Of a DNA stretch of 24,337 bases, positions 11,910 through 22,195 are shown piece by piece (position 1 is the stretch's first letter; the number at the start of each line of letters is the position of its first letter). The position numbers were made by a program, and so were the translations under genes. The notes under the pieces were generated by a model. It was given only the letters and a program-made list of their open reading frames with translations, ran no database searches and was not told where the DNA came from. Source of the stretch: a virus. Where the stretch lies: positions 1 through 24,337 of the IMG/VR virus record IMGVR_UViG_3300018041_000060; one strand, 5' to 3'.

Positions 11910-12518
11910 ATGGCAGTAACTAAAGTAGATATAGCTTCAAGAGCATTAGTAATGATAGGTGCAAATCCTATTGCTTCATTTACTGATGGAACAACAGAAG
12001 CTAACGTAACTAACACAATATACGAAGAAATTATTGAATCTAGTTTAACTAGACATAATTGGAGATTTGCAACAGGACAACAACAATTATCTTTATTAGC
12101 AGATTCTCCTACTGGTAGATTTGAATATGCATATCAAATACCAGCTAATCCTGAATGTTTAAAAATATTAGCAGTTACAGTTAATGATGCATTAATACAA
12201 TATAACAGATACGAAGATAAAATTTATTTAGATGGTTTTGGATCTCAAAGCACAGTAATTATGGATTATATTTTTAGACAAAGTGAAGATCAATTTCCTC
12301 CTCATTTTAGATTAGCAATAGAATATAAACTAGCTAGTATTTTTGGTGGATCAGTAGCAAGAGACGCAGCTTTAGTAAGAGAGTTTGATCAACTAAGTGA
12401 AAGACAAATGCTAATAGCTAAAAACACTGACTCACAAGAAACTACTACTAAAACACTTTCTACTGATAGATTTATAACAGAAAGAAGAAGCAGTCGTAGT
12501 GGACTTGTGGTCGGATAA
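11910..12518 (+). CDS. Tail tubular protein A (T7 gp11-like adaptor)
   Basis: This 202-aa protein would form the ring between portal and tail nozzle. The family signature is clear at the N-terminus: VTKVDIASRALVMIGANPIA, a F-x-D-G-T-x-E-A turn, YEEIIESSLTRHNWRFAT with Trp51, and then a Tyr/Pro-rich YAYQIPANPECLKIL stretch. The C-terminal helix (RLAIEYKLASIFGG) is also typical, followed by a Ser/Arg-rich tail. It starts two bases after the previous stop and shares TAATG with tail tube B. Length fits T7 gp11. Confidence 0.88.
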   Translation: MAVTKVDIASRALVMIGANPIASFTDGTTEANVTNTIYEEIIESSLTRHNWRFATGQQQLSLLADSPTGRFEYAYQIPANPECLKILAVTVNDALIQYNRYEDKIYLDGFGSQSTVIMDYIFRQSEDQFPPHFRLAIEYKLASIFGGSVARDAALVREFDQLSERQMLIAKNTDSQETTTKTLSTDRFITERRSSRSGLVVG

Positions 12519-14737
12519 TGCCTAGAAAAGTAAGACAAGTATATACAAATTTTTCTGCTGGAGAAATTAATAATCTCCTTAATGCAAGAACTGATGCTAA
12601 AGCATATTTTGAAGGTGGTAAACAAGTACGCAACTGGTATTTATTAGATGAAGGTGGAGTAATGCGTAGACCAGCTACTGAGTATATGGCTACAATGCCA
12701 GCAGAATGTAGAATTATTCCATTTATATTTTCTAATGATGAGGTTGCAATATTTGTTTTATCAAATAATAGACTTGATGTTTATTCTAACGCTGGTGCTG
12801 TAATACAATCTAATATAACTTCTAATTGTAATTGGACTACTGCTCAATTATTTGAATTAAATTTTGCACAGTTTGGTGATACTGTTTTTATTACACATAG
12901 AGATAATCCTTCAATTCAAATTAAAAGAACTTCTGCAACTACATTTACTGTATCAGTATTTCAATTTGAAGAAGATGAAGATGTAGTAGTTTCTGGAGCA
13001 TATAAAACTCATGCACCATTTTATAAATATGAAGATCATGATGTTACATTAACAATAAATACTGCTGCAACAGGAACAGGTAGAACAATTACAGCGTCTA
13101 GTGGTTTTTTTACAACAGATTATGTAAATCATTATTTAAAAATAGATGGATCTCAAGTTAAAATAACTGGATATACAAGTGCAACAGAAGTAACAGTAAC
13201 TGTTATTGAAGCTATAGCTGGAGGTGTTGGGCCTCATTATGAATGGGAAGAAGAATTAATTTCTATTCGTAGAGGTTATCCTCAAGCTGTTTGTTTTCAT
13301 GATAATAGGTTATGGTTTGGAGGAGTAAGGGATAAACCTTCAGCAATTATTGCAAGTGAAATTGGAGGTTATTTTAATTTTGATTTAGGAACTGGATTAG
13401 CTAATGAAGCAATTAATGTATCTATTGCAAGTGGTGAAGTAAATGAAGTAAGGCATTTATTATCTTCTCGTAACTTACAAATATTTACAGATAGTGGTGA
13501 ATATTATGTACCTGTATCATCACAGTCTGCTGCAATTACTCCAGCAAGTATAGCATTTTTAAGACAAACACCTTATGGCTGCAATAGAGCTGCGCCAATA
13601 CCTTTTGATGGTGCTTCTTTGTTTAGTCAAAAAAATGGTAAAGCAATTAGAGAATATGTTTTTTCAGATATTGAACAAGCATATAGATCTACAAGTGTAT
13701 CTGTATTAGCTTCTCATTTAATTGATAGACCAAAACAATTATCAATGATGACTGGTAATGAAATTAAACCAGAACAATTTGCTTTTTTTTTAAATAGTGG
13801 ATCTAATGATGATGGTAAAATAGCTGTATTTCATTCTATTCGTGATGAAAAAATAGCTGGTTGGACTATGTGGGAAACACAAACTGGAGATAAATATCAT
13901 AGTATAGCTGCATTAAATGATCAATTATTTGTTATAGTAAAAAGAGTAGTACCTTCTGGTACAGTATATTTTTTAGAAAGATTTGCTAATGATGATACTA
14001 TAACTCTTGATTGTTCTACAACTACTACTGTATTTCAAAAAGGTACACCTTTAGTAAATGGAGCTAGTCAAACTGGAAACTCATTATCTGTAGATGGTTT
14101 TACTTCTGCACCAGCTATACAAGAAACTTTTACTATTGCTGGTAATGCAACTAAATATACTATTACTGCTGTTACACAAACTGCTGCTGGATATGATTTA
14201 ACATTAGATCAAAACTTAGCAGTTAGTCCTAGTGATAATGCTGTAATAACTATTGTAGAAGGATTTGTTCATACAGTAAATGCAATTTATGAAAACACAG
14301 ATAAAGTATTTGCAGTATATGGTAATGGATCTTTAGGTGAATTTACAGTAGATAGTAATAACAGAATAACATTAACTTCTGCTCCTTTTCCAACTGGAAC
14401 TAGAGTAGGATTTAATTTTACTCCTATATTAGAAACAATGCCAATAGATAAAGAAATAGATACAGGCCCATTAACAGGACAACCTAGACGAGTTAATAAA
14501 GCTATTGTAGATATATCTGGTGGTTTAGATATAACTATGAAAGCACAAGATTTAAATTCAAAAGAGTTAGTAATACAACAAGCTGGTTTTACTGCTGGTA
14601 CAGATATTAGTCCAGTTACAGATAAAAAAGAATTTAATTTTTTAGGTTATAGTAAAAATCCTACAATTACTATTAGCCAAAACGATCCTTTACCATTAAA
14701 GGTATTAGGAATAGCTATGGAGTTACAATTCGCATGA
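12518..14737 (+). CDS. Tail tubular protein B (T7 gp12-like nozzle)
   Basis: A 739-aa beta-rich protein expected to form the tail nozzle below tail tube A and hold the fibres. The N-terminus has the hallmark NFSAGEINNLLNARTDAKAY followed by G-x-x-x-R-N-W-x-L-x-x-E-G-G-V-x-R-R-P (about residues 12-53). A second hallmark, RRGYPQAVCFHDNRLWFGGV then A-S-E-x-G-x-Y-F-N-F (about 252-289), follows. The rest is repeated beta strands. The length is close to T7 gp12. It is coupled to both neighbours: TAATG in front, ATGA overlap behind. Confidence 0.9.
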   Translation: MPRKVRQVYTNFSAGEINNLLNARTDAKAYFEGGKQVRNWYLLDEGGVMRRPATEYMATMPAECRIIPFIFSNDEVAIFVLSNNRLDVYSNAGAVIQSNITSNCNWTTAQLFELNFAQFGDTVFITHRDNPSIQIKRTSATTFTVSVFQFEEDEDVVVSGAYKTHAPFYKYEDHDVTLTINTAATGTGRTITASSGFFTTDYVNHYLKIDGSQVKITGYTSATEVTVTVIEAIAGGVGPHYEWEEELISIRRGYPQAVCFHDNRLWFGGVRDKPSAIIASEIGGYFNFDLGTGLANEAINVSIASGEVNEVRHLLSSRNLQIFTDSGEYYVPVSSQSAAITPASIAFLRQTPYGCNRAAPIPFDGASLFSQKNGKAIREYVFSDIEQAYRSTSVSVLASHLIDRPKQLSMMTGNEIKPEQFAFFLNSGSNDDGKIAVFHSIRDEKIAGWTMWETQTGDKYHSIAALNDQLFVIVKRVVPSGTVYFLERFANDDTITLDCSTTTTVFQKGTPLVNGASQTGNSLSVDGFTSAPAIQETFTIAGNATKYTITAVTQTAAGYDLTLDQNLAVSPSDNAVITIVEGFVHTVNAIYENTDKVFAVYGNGSLGEFTVDSNNRITLTSAPFPTGTRVGFNFTPILETMPIDKEIDTGPLTGQPRRVNKAIVDISGGLDITMKAQDLNSKELVIQQAGFTAGTDISPVTDKKEFNFLGYSKNPTITISQNDPLPLKVLGIAMELQFA

Positions 14738-15210
14738 GTGCTAACGCTTCTACAATGTTTGCAGCTGCTGCAATAGTTAGTGCAGTAGGTACGGTTGCTA
14801 GTGTTCAATCACAACGAGCTGCATTGCAAAGAGAAAATTATAGATTAGAAACAGAAAAAAAATTAGCAGCAGTTCAAGCATTAGAAGAAGAAAATGCTAG
14901 AAAAGAAATGTTAAATGATACTATTGCTCAAAATTTAGCATGGCAATCTATAAGTGGATATTCTGATGATAGTAGAAGTTTTTTAAATATAAATCAACAA
15001 GCTAAAAATAAAGCAAATAAAGATATTAGTAACATTAGATTAATGGGAAAAAATATACAAAATAAATATACATCTATGTTGTATGAAAATAAATATAAAG
15101 AAAATGATTTAGTATTTGGTGGATATGTTTCTGCTATTAGTGAGCTTACTACAGGGTATGCTCAATATGATTATTATGGAGATGGTGGAAGTAAAAAAGA
15201 TATAGGATAG
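14734..15210 (+). CDS. Internal virion / ejection protein, T7 gp14-like
   Basis: A 158-aa protein with an Ala/Val-rich hydrophobic N-terminal segment (residues 7-24, TMFAAAAIVSAVGTVASV), followed by a charged helix (QRENYRLETEKKLAAVQALE) and a Tyr/Gly-rich end. Size, hydrophobic start and place directly after tail tube B match T7 gp14, which is ejected first and makes a pore in the outer membrane. The sequence itself is weakly conserved in this family, so the call rests mainly on order and architecture. ATGA overlap with the tube B gene. Confidence 0.72.
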   Translation: MSANASTMFAAAAIVSAVGTVASVQSQRAALQRENYRLETEKKLAAVQALEEENARKEMLNDTIAQNLAWQSISGYSDDSRSFLNINQQAKNKANKDISNIRLMGKNIQNKYTSMLYENKYKENDLVFGGYVSAISELTTGYAQYDYYGDGGSKKDIG

Positions 15211-15211
15211 T

Positions 15212-17455
15212 ATGGCATTAACAACAGGTAAAAGACAAGTAACAACTACTGCTTCTTCAGTAGCAAATAGAATGGGTGTAGTACCAGCTTATGCTGGTGA
15301 TCCAGTTTCTACTATTGCAAAAGTTGCAACAGAAAAATTAGATTTTTTTGCTAAACGTCAAGCGTCATTAGAAGAAGCAAAATATAAAGCTGATTTAGAA
15401 ATAAAAACATCTAAGTTTATTAATTTAAAAGCAAGAGAACATTTTAACGATCCAAAAACTTTTACAGCAACAACTGATAGTTATATTGAATCTTTAGTAA
15501 ATGAAGCTCCTACAAGATATAAGTCTTGGACTAAAAGCATGATTTCAGGAAAAGCTATTAGAAAAGGTGAAACAATATTTGCTAATAGAATTAAACAAGA
15601 TCATGATGATGCTATTAAATTACAAGAAGAAAGAGTAAGAACTCATAATGAAGAAACTTTAGAAGATTTATTTGATTTAGCTACTGTAAGTCAAGGTGAT
15701 CCTGAACTTAAAAAAGATTCTACTTTTACAAATAACATAGATGATTATCATAAAAATGTTTGGTTACCTAAAGTTTCAGAAATGTATAAAAGTCATTTAG
15801 AAGTATATAATGCAGCATATCCTGAAGATAGAAATAATATGCTTACACCACAAGAATTTTTAAGAACAATGCAAGTTTCTTTTGAACAGTTAAGAGTAAA
15901 TACAAAAGTTAAAAATATAATTGATAGTACAATGTTAGAAATAACTGAAATGGGTGGAAATTATCAAATAGGTAATGATAAAATTAAAGAATTAAATTTA
16001 AGAATTACAAAAATGTTAAATGAAGAATATATGAAAAATCCTCAAATAGATGTTTTAGATGGTAAAGCTACTTTAGTAAATACAACTAAAGAAGAAAGAA
16101 AACAAATAATTTCTAATGCTGAATCATTTATGAAAGGTCATTTAAATGTATATAACAATCAATTAGTTAAATATGAAAGTGAAAAAAAATTAGCAATAGC
16201 AGATCAATTAAATAATGATTTATATAATTTTGTAAATAATCCTGATGATTTTGGAATAATAACTGAATTACAATTAGAAAGAAAAATGATTGATTTAGAA
16301 TTAGATGATAATCAAAAATTAAATTATCGTAATTCTTATTTTGGTGGACAAATGATTAAAGGAAGTATTGATGAAAATTTACAAAATTTTGTTGGAGATA
16401 CTAGTGGTATGAAAATGGACACATTTTCAGGAAGATTATTTACGAGTTTAGATCAAAAAGGATATTTAGAAGCATTAGGTATTAATAATCAAGAAGATTT
16501 AAAAAAAATAATTATACAACAACATATTAAAAGAATATTTCCAAGTTTAAGAACAATCGAAACAGAAGATGGCCCAAAAAAAATAATAGTGCCAGGTGTT
16601 GATAGTATTGCTGATACTTGGTTAGGAACTGAATCTGTATTTATGCAAGATTCAGAAGGAAATACTGTTTTAGATAAAGATCAAAATGCATTAGCTACTG
16701 CTAAATTTAATAAAATGGTTGGTTATGCAAAAATGATGGGTGAGCCAATACCACAACTAACAAGTTTTTTTAATGATATAATGAATATTAATGTAAAAAA
16801 TGAAACTGATTTAATAAAGTTAGATAATGCTGCATATATGGTTAATTATTTTTTAGATACAGATGGTTTTGAATTTATGTTCAAAGGTATAGACAATGAT
16901 GTAAGAGCAAATATTTTAAAATTACAAGAATATCATAAATTACGTCATGCTGATTTTGACAGATTAACAAGAGTAGATGTAGCACAAAGTTTTTTTGAAA
17001 GTCTTAAACCTAAAGAATCTACAAGAACTGGACAAATTAAAATAGCTATGGATAATTTTATTAATTATGGAGAAGAAGGTGATGATAGTGCAGATCAAAT
17101 AAATTTAACAGAAATGGTAGATGAATATATAAAAAAATATCAAGATAATAGAGTAGCATTTAGTGTTCCTTTAAATTTAGCTCAACCAGTTTTTACTTCA
17201 TTAGTTTCTGGAGAAATGACACCAATATTAGGTGATTCAGTTGTTGATAGTATGACAGTAGATTCTAATAGAGTAAGAAAAGCTATAAGACCTTATTTAG
17301 ATATTTATTTAACTAATATGTTTCAAGATGAAAGTTATGTTACTAAACAATCAATTGAAAAAAATTTAAACAAAGCAATGAAATTTATAATGGAAGATTT
17401 TGCTAATGATGGATTTAATTGGAAAGTTTTTAGTGGGAGTAGTTATAATGAGTAA
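15212..17455 (+). CDS. Internal virion / ejection protein, T7 gp15-like
   Basis: A 747-aa, almost entirely helical, highly charged protein with no membrane segment. The N-terminus (YAGDPVSTIAKVATEKLDFF and the following KRQASLEEAKYKAD) and the second gene position after tube B fit T7 gp15, which forms the periplasmic tunnel with gp16. T7 gp15 is 747 residues by my recollection, the same size, though sequence similarity is not visible by eye. Strong A-rich codon bias. The ATG lies two bases after the previous stop, and the end overlaps the next start by 8 bases. Confidence 0.75.
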   Translation: MALTTGKRQVTTTASSVANRMGVVPAYAGDPVSTIAKVATEKLDFFAKRQASLEEAKYKADLEIKTSKFINLKAREHFNDPKTFTATTDSYIESLVNEAPTRYKSWTKSMISGKAIRKGETIFANRIKQDHDDAIKLQEERVRTHNEETLEDLFDLATVSQGDPELKKDSTFTNNIDDYHKNVWLPKVSEMYKSHLEVYNAAYPEDRNNMLTPQEFLRTMQVSFEQLRVNTKVKNIIDSTMLEITEMGGNYQIGNDKIKELNLRITKMLNEEYMKNPQIDVLDGKATLVNTTKEERKQIISNAESFMKGHLNVYNNQLVKYESEKKLAIADQLNNDLYNFVNNPDDFGIITELQLERKMIDLELDDNQKLNYRNSYFGGQMIKGSIDENLQNFVGDTSGMKMDTFSGRLFTSLDQKGYLEALGINNQEDLKKIIIQQHIKRIFPSLRTIETEDGPKKIIVPGVDSIADTWLGTESVFMQDSEGNTVLDKDQNALATAKFNKMVGYAKMMGEPIPQLTSFFNDIMNINVKNETDLIKLDNAAYMVNYFLDTDGFEFMFKGIDNDVRANILKLQEYHKLRHADFDRLTRVDVAQSFFESLKPKESTRTGQIKIAMDNFINYGEEGDDSADQINLTEMVDEYIKKYQDNRVAFSVPLNLAQPVFTSLVSGEMTPILGDSVVDSMTVDSNRVRKAIRPYLDIYLTNMFQDESYVTKQSIEKNLNKAMKFIMEDFANDGFNWKVFSGSSYNE

Positions 17456-18998
17456 TGTACAACGATATGATTTGTTTGATCATTATGGTAAATTAGGTTT
17501 TACTAAAAAACAAATACAAGATGATATGATTTTTACTTTGCAAGAAAGAATGGCAAATATGAGTAGTTTGCAAAAAGAAGAATATGGTATTAATGATGAT
17601 TTTTATAACAGAACAAACTTATTTGATATGTATGACGCTGGAAGAATAATAGCTACATATGATGATAAGTCTACTGAGCCATATCCTACCTATAATTTAA
17701 AAGTTGATTTTGATGGTGATGGTGTTTTTTCTGTTTTACATAATCCTGATAATACAGCAGTTAATTTTAGACCTGTTATGGGTGGACAATTTGCAGATAA
17801 AAGATTTACAAGAGACGCTTTTTTTAGTGAATATTTTAAAAATCAATATGAAACTATGGTATCTGCTATGCCAAGTGATGTTAGAGATTTTTTAACTGTT
17901 AATCCTTGGGCTAATGATTTTCTTCAATCAACTATAACTGGATATTCTAGATTTGCAGAATTTGATAGAGAAGTTACAGAAAAATTTGCAAACTTTATTG
18001 ATGATTTTTCTAATCAAGAAAATAGAGTTGGGCCTCCTAGTGTATTTAAAAGAATAGTAAGAAGTGTTTTTGAAAACACAATAGGTTTTGACGCTAATAA
18101 AGATAGATTAGAATATGAAGTACAACAAGCACAAAAAGAATATATTGAACAAACTAAATTAAATAAAGTAAATGAAAATAATTTTATAAGCAATCCTTAT
18201 TTAGCTCATATATATAAAAATGAAGGAGCGTTTAGTGAAACAGTTTATGATCCTATGAATAAAAATAGATCTTATGAACATTTATCAAAAATGGAAAATG
18301 GAAAATATGTTAATGATCCAACAATAGGATTTGGATTATCTTTAAATGATAAATGGGTAACTAATCAATTAATTAATAAAGGATATAATATTGATTTATT
18401 ATTAAAAGGTGAACAACAATTAAAAAGATCAGATGGTATGGACATATCAGTTGATTACATGAATATTAAAAAAGATGATTTAGTAAATTTTTTTGGTGAA
18501 GATTTAAATAAACCAGAAAATAGTTATTTAATGTTAGCTTTATTAGATTTAAGTTATTTAAGTGGTTTTAATGTAGATGGAAGTTTTATTGGAGATAGAA
18601 TGAAATCAGCAGTAAAAGGTGCTTTAACTGCTAAAACAACAGAAGAAAAATTAGGATATTTAGGAAATTTTGCTTCTTATATTCCTAGTGATTTATTAGA
18701 TAAACCATCTGGTGAAATGTTAGATTTTTTAGACCCAGATGTACAAGATGTAAAACCATATATTGGATATGATAATGAAAATCAAACTTATAAAATGTAT
18801 CCTGAATCTACAATAGCACAAGAATTATTTAATGATAGTGCTAGATATATGCAATACAGAGGAAGATTTTTAAATAACTTTGCATTGTTAGAAAAATGGG
18901 CGCAAGGTAGTTCTACTGCAGCACCTTTTCCAAAATATGATGATCAATTACCTTCTTTAAAAGAAGATGACAATATGCCAGTTATAGAAATAAAATAA
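17448..18998 (+). CDS. Ejection-associated protein with a GH24-type lysozyme domain
   Basis: The start is ATG 17448, chosen because GGGAG lies eight bases before it and it overlaps the gp15-like stop; an in-frame ATG at 17400 lacks such support. The 516-aa protein has a charged helical N-terminal part (1-245), then a domain opening with HIYKNEGAFSETVYDP. Glu259, Asp268 (nine residues on, as in T4 lysozyme) and the TIGFG block (Thr292) match the GH24 muramidase triad, with about 18 extra residues between Asp and Thr. The domain runs on to about residue 430. It should cut peptidoglycan during DNA entry, the task of the transglycosylase domain of T7 gp16. Coupled to both neighbours. Confidence 0.75.
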   Translation: MSNVQRYDLFDHYGKLGFTKKQIQDDMIFTLQERMANMSSLQKEEYGINDDFYNRTNLFDMYDAGRIIATYDDKSTEPYPTYNLKVDFDGDGVFSVLHNPDNTAVNFRPVMGGQFADKRFTRDAFFSEYFKNQYETMVSAMPSDVRDFLTVNPWANDFLQSTITGYSRFAEFDREVTEKFANFIDDFSNQENRVGPPSVFKRIVRSVFENTIGFDANKDRLEYEVQQAQKEYIEQTKLNKVNENNFISNPYLAHIYKNEGAFSETVYDPMNKNRSYEHLSKMENGKYVNDPTIGFGLSLNDKWVTNQLINKGYNIDLLLKGEQQLKRSDGMDISVDYMNIKKDDLVNFFGEDLNKPENSYLMLALLDLSYLSGFNVDGSFIGDRMKSAVKGALTAKTTEEKLGYLGNFASYIPSDLLDKPSGEMLDFLDPDVQDVKPYIGYDNENQTYKMYPESTIAQELFNDSARYMQYRGRFLNNFALLEKWAQGSSTAAPFPKYDDQLPSLKEDDNMPVIEIK

Positions 18999-21900
18999 TG
19001 CCTGACGTATATATTGCTAATGGTGATCCTTATTATCAAACAGATAATAATATTTATAAACAAGATACACAACCTACAACTTTTAATTTTGTAAATATAA
19101 CAGGAGGTGTTTTTGATGAAAACGTTGTAGCAATGGGAGCTAAAAAATTAGTACAAACTGTATTTGATAATAGACCAGATTTATATAAAGTAGATGTAAG
19201 CTACGATCCTTTTTATGATCCACAATTAGCACCTTATAAAGATTTTATCGGTAATTTTTTACATTCTAAAAGTGAAGATCATACTACTTATTTATTAGAT
19301 AGATTTAAAAAGAAAATGAAATCTATAAATGGAGATCCAGGCTATATAATTGGAAGAATAATTGGAGGTCTTACAGATCCATCAAGTATATTTATGTTTA
19401 CCAAAGGTGCTAATCTTTTACTTACTGGGAGTAGATTAAAAAGAAGTGCATTAGGTGGAAGTATTATTGGTGGAGAAGAAGCTATAAAAGGTTATCTTGA
19501 TGATACAAGAACAGCTGCAGAAAGAACTACTATAACTGCTGCTGGATTTATAGTTCCAGCATTATTTCCAGCAATAGCTAATGGTAAATCTGCTAAAAAA
19601 TTTGATAAATATGCAGCTATGTATGATGAACAAGACGCATTTGCTGCTGGTACTACTGGTGCTGCTGTACCAAGAAGTAGCAGAATAATGACAGAAGAAC
19701 AAATACAAGAAATGAATAAAATAGCTCCTACTGGTTTAGGTGTATTTGGGGAACAAGGACCATACAATCCTGTATTTAGAGTTATGAAACAAGGAGTAAG
19801 TGAAGCTCAAGAAATGATGGAAAGAATGTTAGAAATTCCTTTATTTCAAAATAAAAATTTAAAAGATATTATTACTAGTCCAACTATAGAACGTAAAATT
19901 AAAATGCGTTATGCTCCATTAGTTGTTACTACTACAAAAAAAATAGAAGCTGCATATAATAGTTATTTAGCTAGACAAGGAGCTAAAAGTCAAAACTTTT
20001 TAGAAAGAGGTTTAGATACAAAATTTGTAAAAAACAAAGCATATATGACACCTAAAGAATTTAGACAAAATATTTGGGAATATAAAATGGGTCAAAGATA
20101 TGGAACTCAAACAATATTTGATGAAGATGTAATTACTGCATCAAAAGCTATTGATGATTTTTATAAAACAATAGGTAAAGAATATGACACTTTAGAAATA
20201 CCACAAAAAGCAATGCAAGGACATATTAATTTTTTACAAAAAATTTTAGCTAAAACTAAAAATCGTAAAAAAAGAGAAGATTATATTTTGCAAATTGCTA
20301 AGATGGAAAAACGATTAGAATATGTAAAAAAAAATGGATCATTAATAGATAATTATATTAATGTTGTATATCGTAGAGATGTTATTGAAGCTAACTTTGA
20401 TAAGTTTGTAAAAACTTTAGGAATGGCTTTACGAGAAAGAAATCCAGCAATTACACAAGATGAAATATTAGATATTGCAGAAGGATTTAAAGGATATCAA
20501 CCTGTAATAGCTATGCCTAATTTAGCAGATGAATTAAAAATAGCTGCTGGTAAAGGAACTTCGGCTGACATTGATGGATATATAGAAAAGATAAATAAAA
20601 TATCTAATAGGTTTAAACAACGAACAATAGATATTGATTACAGACATTTATCAAAAGAAGGTTTTATTGAAACAGATACACAAACATTAAATAAAATGTA
20701 CTTTAATCAAACAATTCCTGACATTGAAATTACTAAAGCATTTGGTGATCCTATGGGATTTGGTACAAATTATATTCCTAAACAAAATCAAATGGGAATA
20801 CAACAAATTGCTGAAGTATATGATGAAATGATTATAGCAGCTAAAACTCCTAAACAAGCTGAAGCATTAGAAATACAAAAAAATAAAATATTAAAAGATT
20901 TAGATGCTGGTATACATTTATTAAGAGGCACTTATGGTTTAGCAGAAGATCCTAATAGATCTGTTAGCAGAGGTATTAGATTAATGAAATTATATAATGC
21001 TATGACTATGCTTACAGGAATAGCTCAAACAGTAGATATAGCTAGATTAGTAATGATTAATGGTATGGGTAAATCTTTTAATATTTCTTGGGATTTATTA
21101 ACAAGTGGTTACTTTAAAGAAATATATAAAATGAATTTAAAGACTACTCAACTTGGTGGTGAATCTTTAGATATGTTTGCTAGTACAAGAGCTATGGCTA
21201 TGTATGGTTTAGATGATGCATTTGGTGTATTTAATAAATTTGAACGAGGTGCTAGTAGTATGGGTAATTTATATTTTACCTATTTAAATTTATCTAACCC
21301 TTGGAATACAGCAGTAAAAAATATTGCTTCCTTATATAATGGAACAAGAATATTTGATACAATAGAAACACAAATACTTACTGGTAAAATATCTAAAGTA
21401 AATATGGCTAGACTAAGAAGTATGGGTATTAGTGATTCTATGGCAAAAAGAATATACAAACAATATACTAAATACGGTTATGGAAAAAATGCTAGGAAAT
21501 GGAAAGAAAATGGAGATACATATAAATCATTAAGAGTAGCTAATTCTGACGAATGGGTAGATAAAGAAGCTGCAGAAGTTTATCATCAAGCAATAGGTAA
21601 ACAAGCTAATATTGATATTGTTACTCCAAGTAAAGGTGATGTGCCATTATGGGCAAATACAGAAATAGGTGGCATGCTTACACAATTTAAAAAATTTGGT
21701 ATGGCTGCTACTCAAAGAATATTACTTAGAGGATTGCAAGAAAAAGATGCTAATTTCTTTAGTGGAGTATTATTATTAATGGCAGCTGGTGCTGGAGTAG
21801 ATGCATTTAGACAAAAAGCATTTAATAGAGATTATAGTAAAAAACCTACAGGTCAAAAAATTGTAGATGCATTTGATAGATCAGGATTAGGTGGTATTTA

Positions 21901-22195
21901 TTCTGATATTAATAATGCTATTGAAAGATTAGGTAATAATGAAATAGGACTAAGACCATTATTAGGTGCTAAAAAACCTTATGGAACATATAGAGATATA
22001 TTTAATAATCCAGTACCTGATGTACTTGGGCCTACTGCTAGTCAAATAGCTAATATATCAGATATTATGTGGACTTGGGGTAGTGGTAAGTACAATCATC
22101 ACACAGCAAGGAATGTGCGTAGACTTTTACCGTTTCAGAATGTATGGTTTTTAGATTCATTATTTGACGAGATAGAACAAAAAGGACTAAGATGA
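18998..22195 (+). CDS. Large internal virion / ejection protein, gp16-like without enzyme domain
   Basis: A 1065-aa protein, third to fourth in the ejection set and directly before the fibre gene, like T7 gp16. The N-terminus (residues 1-100) is Tyr/Asp-rich. Residues about 113-190 hold Gly-rich hydrophobic helices (PGYIIGRIIGGLTDPSSIFM, then ITAAGFIVPALFPAIA) that could insert into membrane. Long charged helices fill 270-640. The last 400 residues include more amphipathic helices (FFSGVLLLMAAGAGVDAF) and end ARNVRRLLPFQNVWFLDSL, an R-x-L-P-F-x-N-x-W ending I associate with marine podovirus core proteins. No lytic transglycosylase motif is seen, since the muramidase is in the preceding gene. 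Confidence 0.75.
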   Translation: MPDVYIANGDPYYQTDNNIYKQDTQPTTFNFVNITGGVFDENVVAMGAKKLVQTVFDNRPDLYKVDVSYDPFYDPQLAPYKDFIGNFLHSKSEDHTTYLLDRFKKKMKSINGDPGYIIGRIIGGLTDPSSIFMFTKGANLLLTGSRLKRSALGGSIIGGEEAIKGYLDDTRTAAERTTITAAGFIVPALFPAIANGKSAKKFDKYAAMYDEQDAFAAGTTGAAVPRSSRIMTEEQIQEMNKIAPTGLGVFGEQGPYNPVFRVMKQGVSEAQEMMERMLEIPLFQNKNLKDIITSPTIERKIKMRYAPLVVTTTKKIEAAYNSYLARQGAKSQNFLERGLDTKFVKNKAYMTPKEFRQNIWEYKMGQRYGTQTIFDEDVITASKAIDDFYKTIGKEYDTLEIPQKAMQGHINFLQKILAKTKNRKKREDYILQIAKMEKRLEYVKKNGSLIDNYINVVYRRDVIEANFDKFVKTLGMALRERNPAITQDEILDIAEGFKGYQPVIAMPNLADELKIAAGKGTSADIDGYIEKINKISNRFKQRTIDIDYRHLSKEGFIETDTQTLNKMYFNQTIPDIEITKAFGDPMGFGTNYIPKQNQMGIQQIAEVYDEMIIAAKTPKQAEALEIQKNKILKDLDAGIHLLRGTYGLAEDPNRSVSRGIRLMKLYNAMTMLTGIAQTVDIARLVMINGMGKSFNISWDLLTSGYFKEIYKMNLKTTQLGGESLDMFASTRAMAMYGLDDAFGVFNKFERGASSMGNLYFTYLNLSNPWNTAVKNIASLYNGTRIFDTIETQILTGKISKVNMARLRSMGISDSMAKRIYKQYTKYGYGKNARKWKENGDTYKSLRVANSDEWVDKEAAEVYHQAIGKQANIDIVTPSKGDVPLWANTEIGGMLTQFKKFGMAATQRILLRGLQEKDANFFSGVLLLMAAGAGVDAFRQKAFNRDYSKKPTGQKIVDAFDRSGLGGIYSDINNAIERLGNNEIGLRPLLGAKKPYGTYRDIFNNPVPDVLGPTASQIANISDIMWTWGSGKYNHHTARNVRRLLPFQNVWFLDSLFDEIEQKGLR

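Noticed and set aside
15212-17455. Frameshift between the gp15-like and lysozyme-bearing genes
   Set aside because: The 8-base overlap with its own GGGAG site before ATG 17448 is normal coupling; neither product looks truncated.
19492-19767. 91-aa antisense frame with Cys/Ala-rich hydrophobic composition
   Set aside because: It lies within the 1065-aa ejection protein gene and lacks a start signal.
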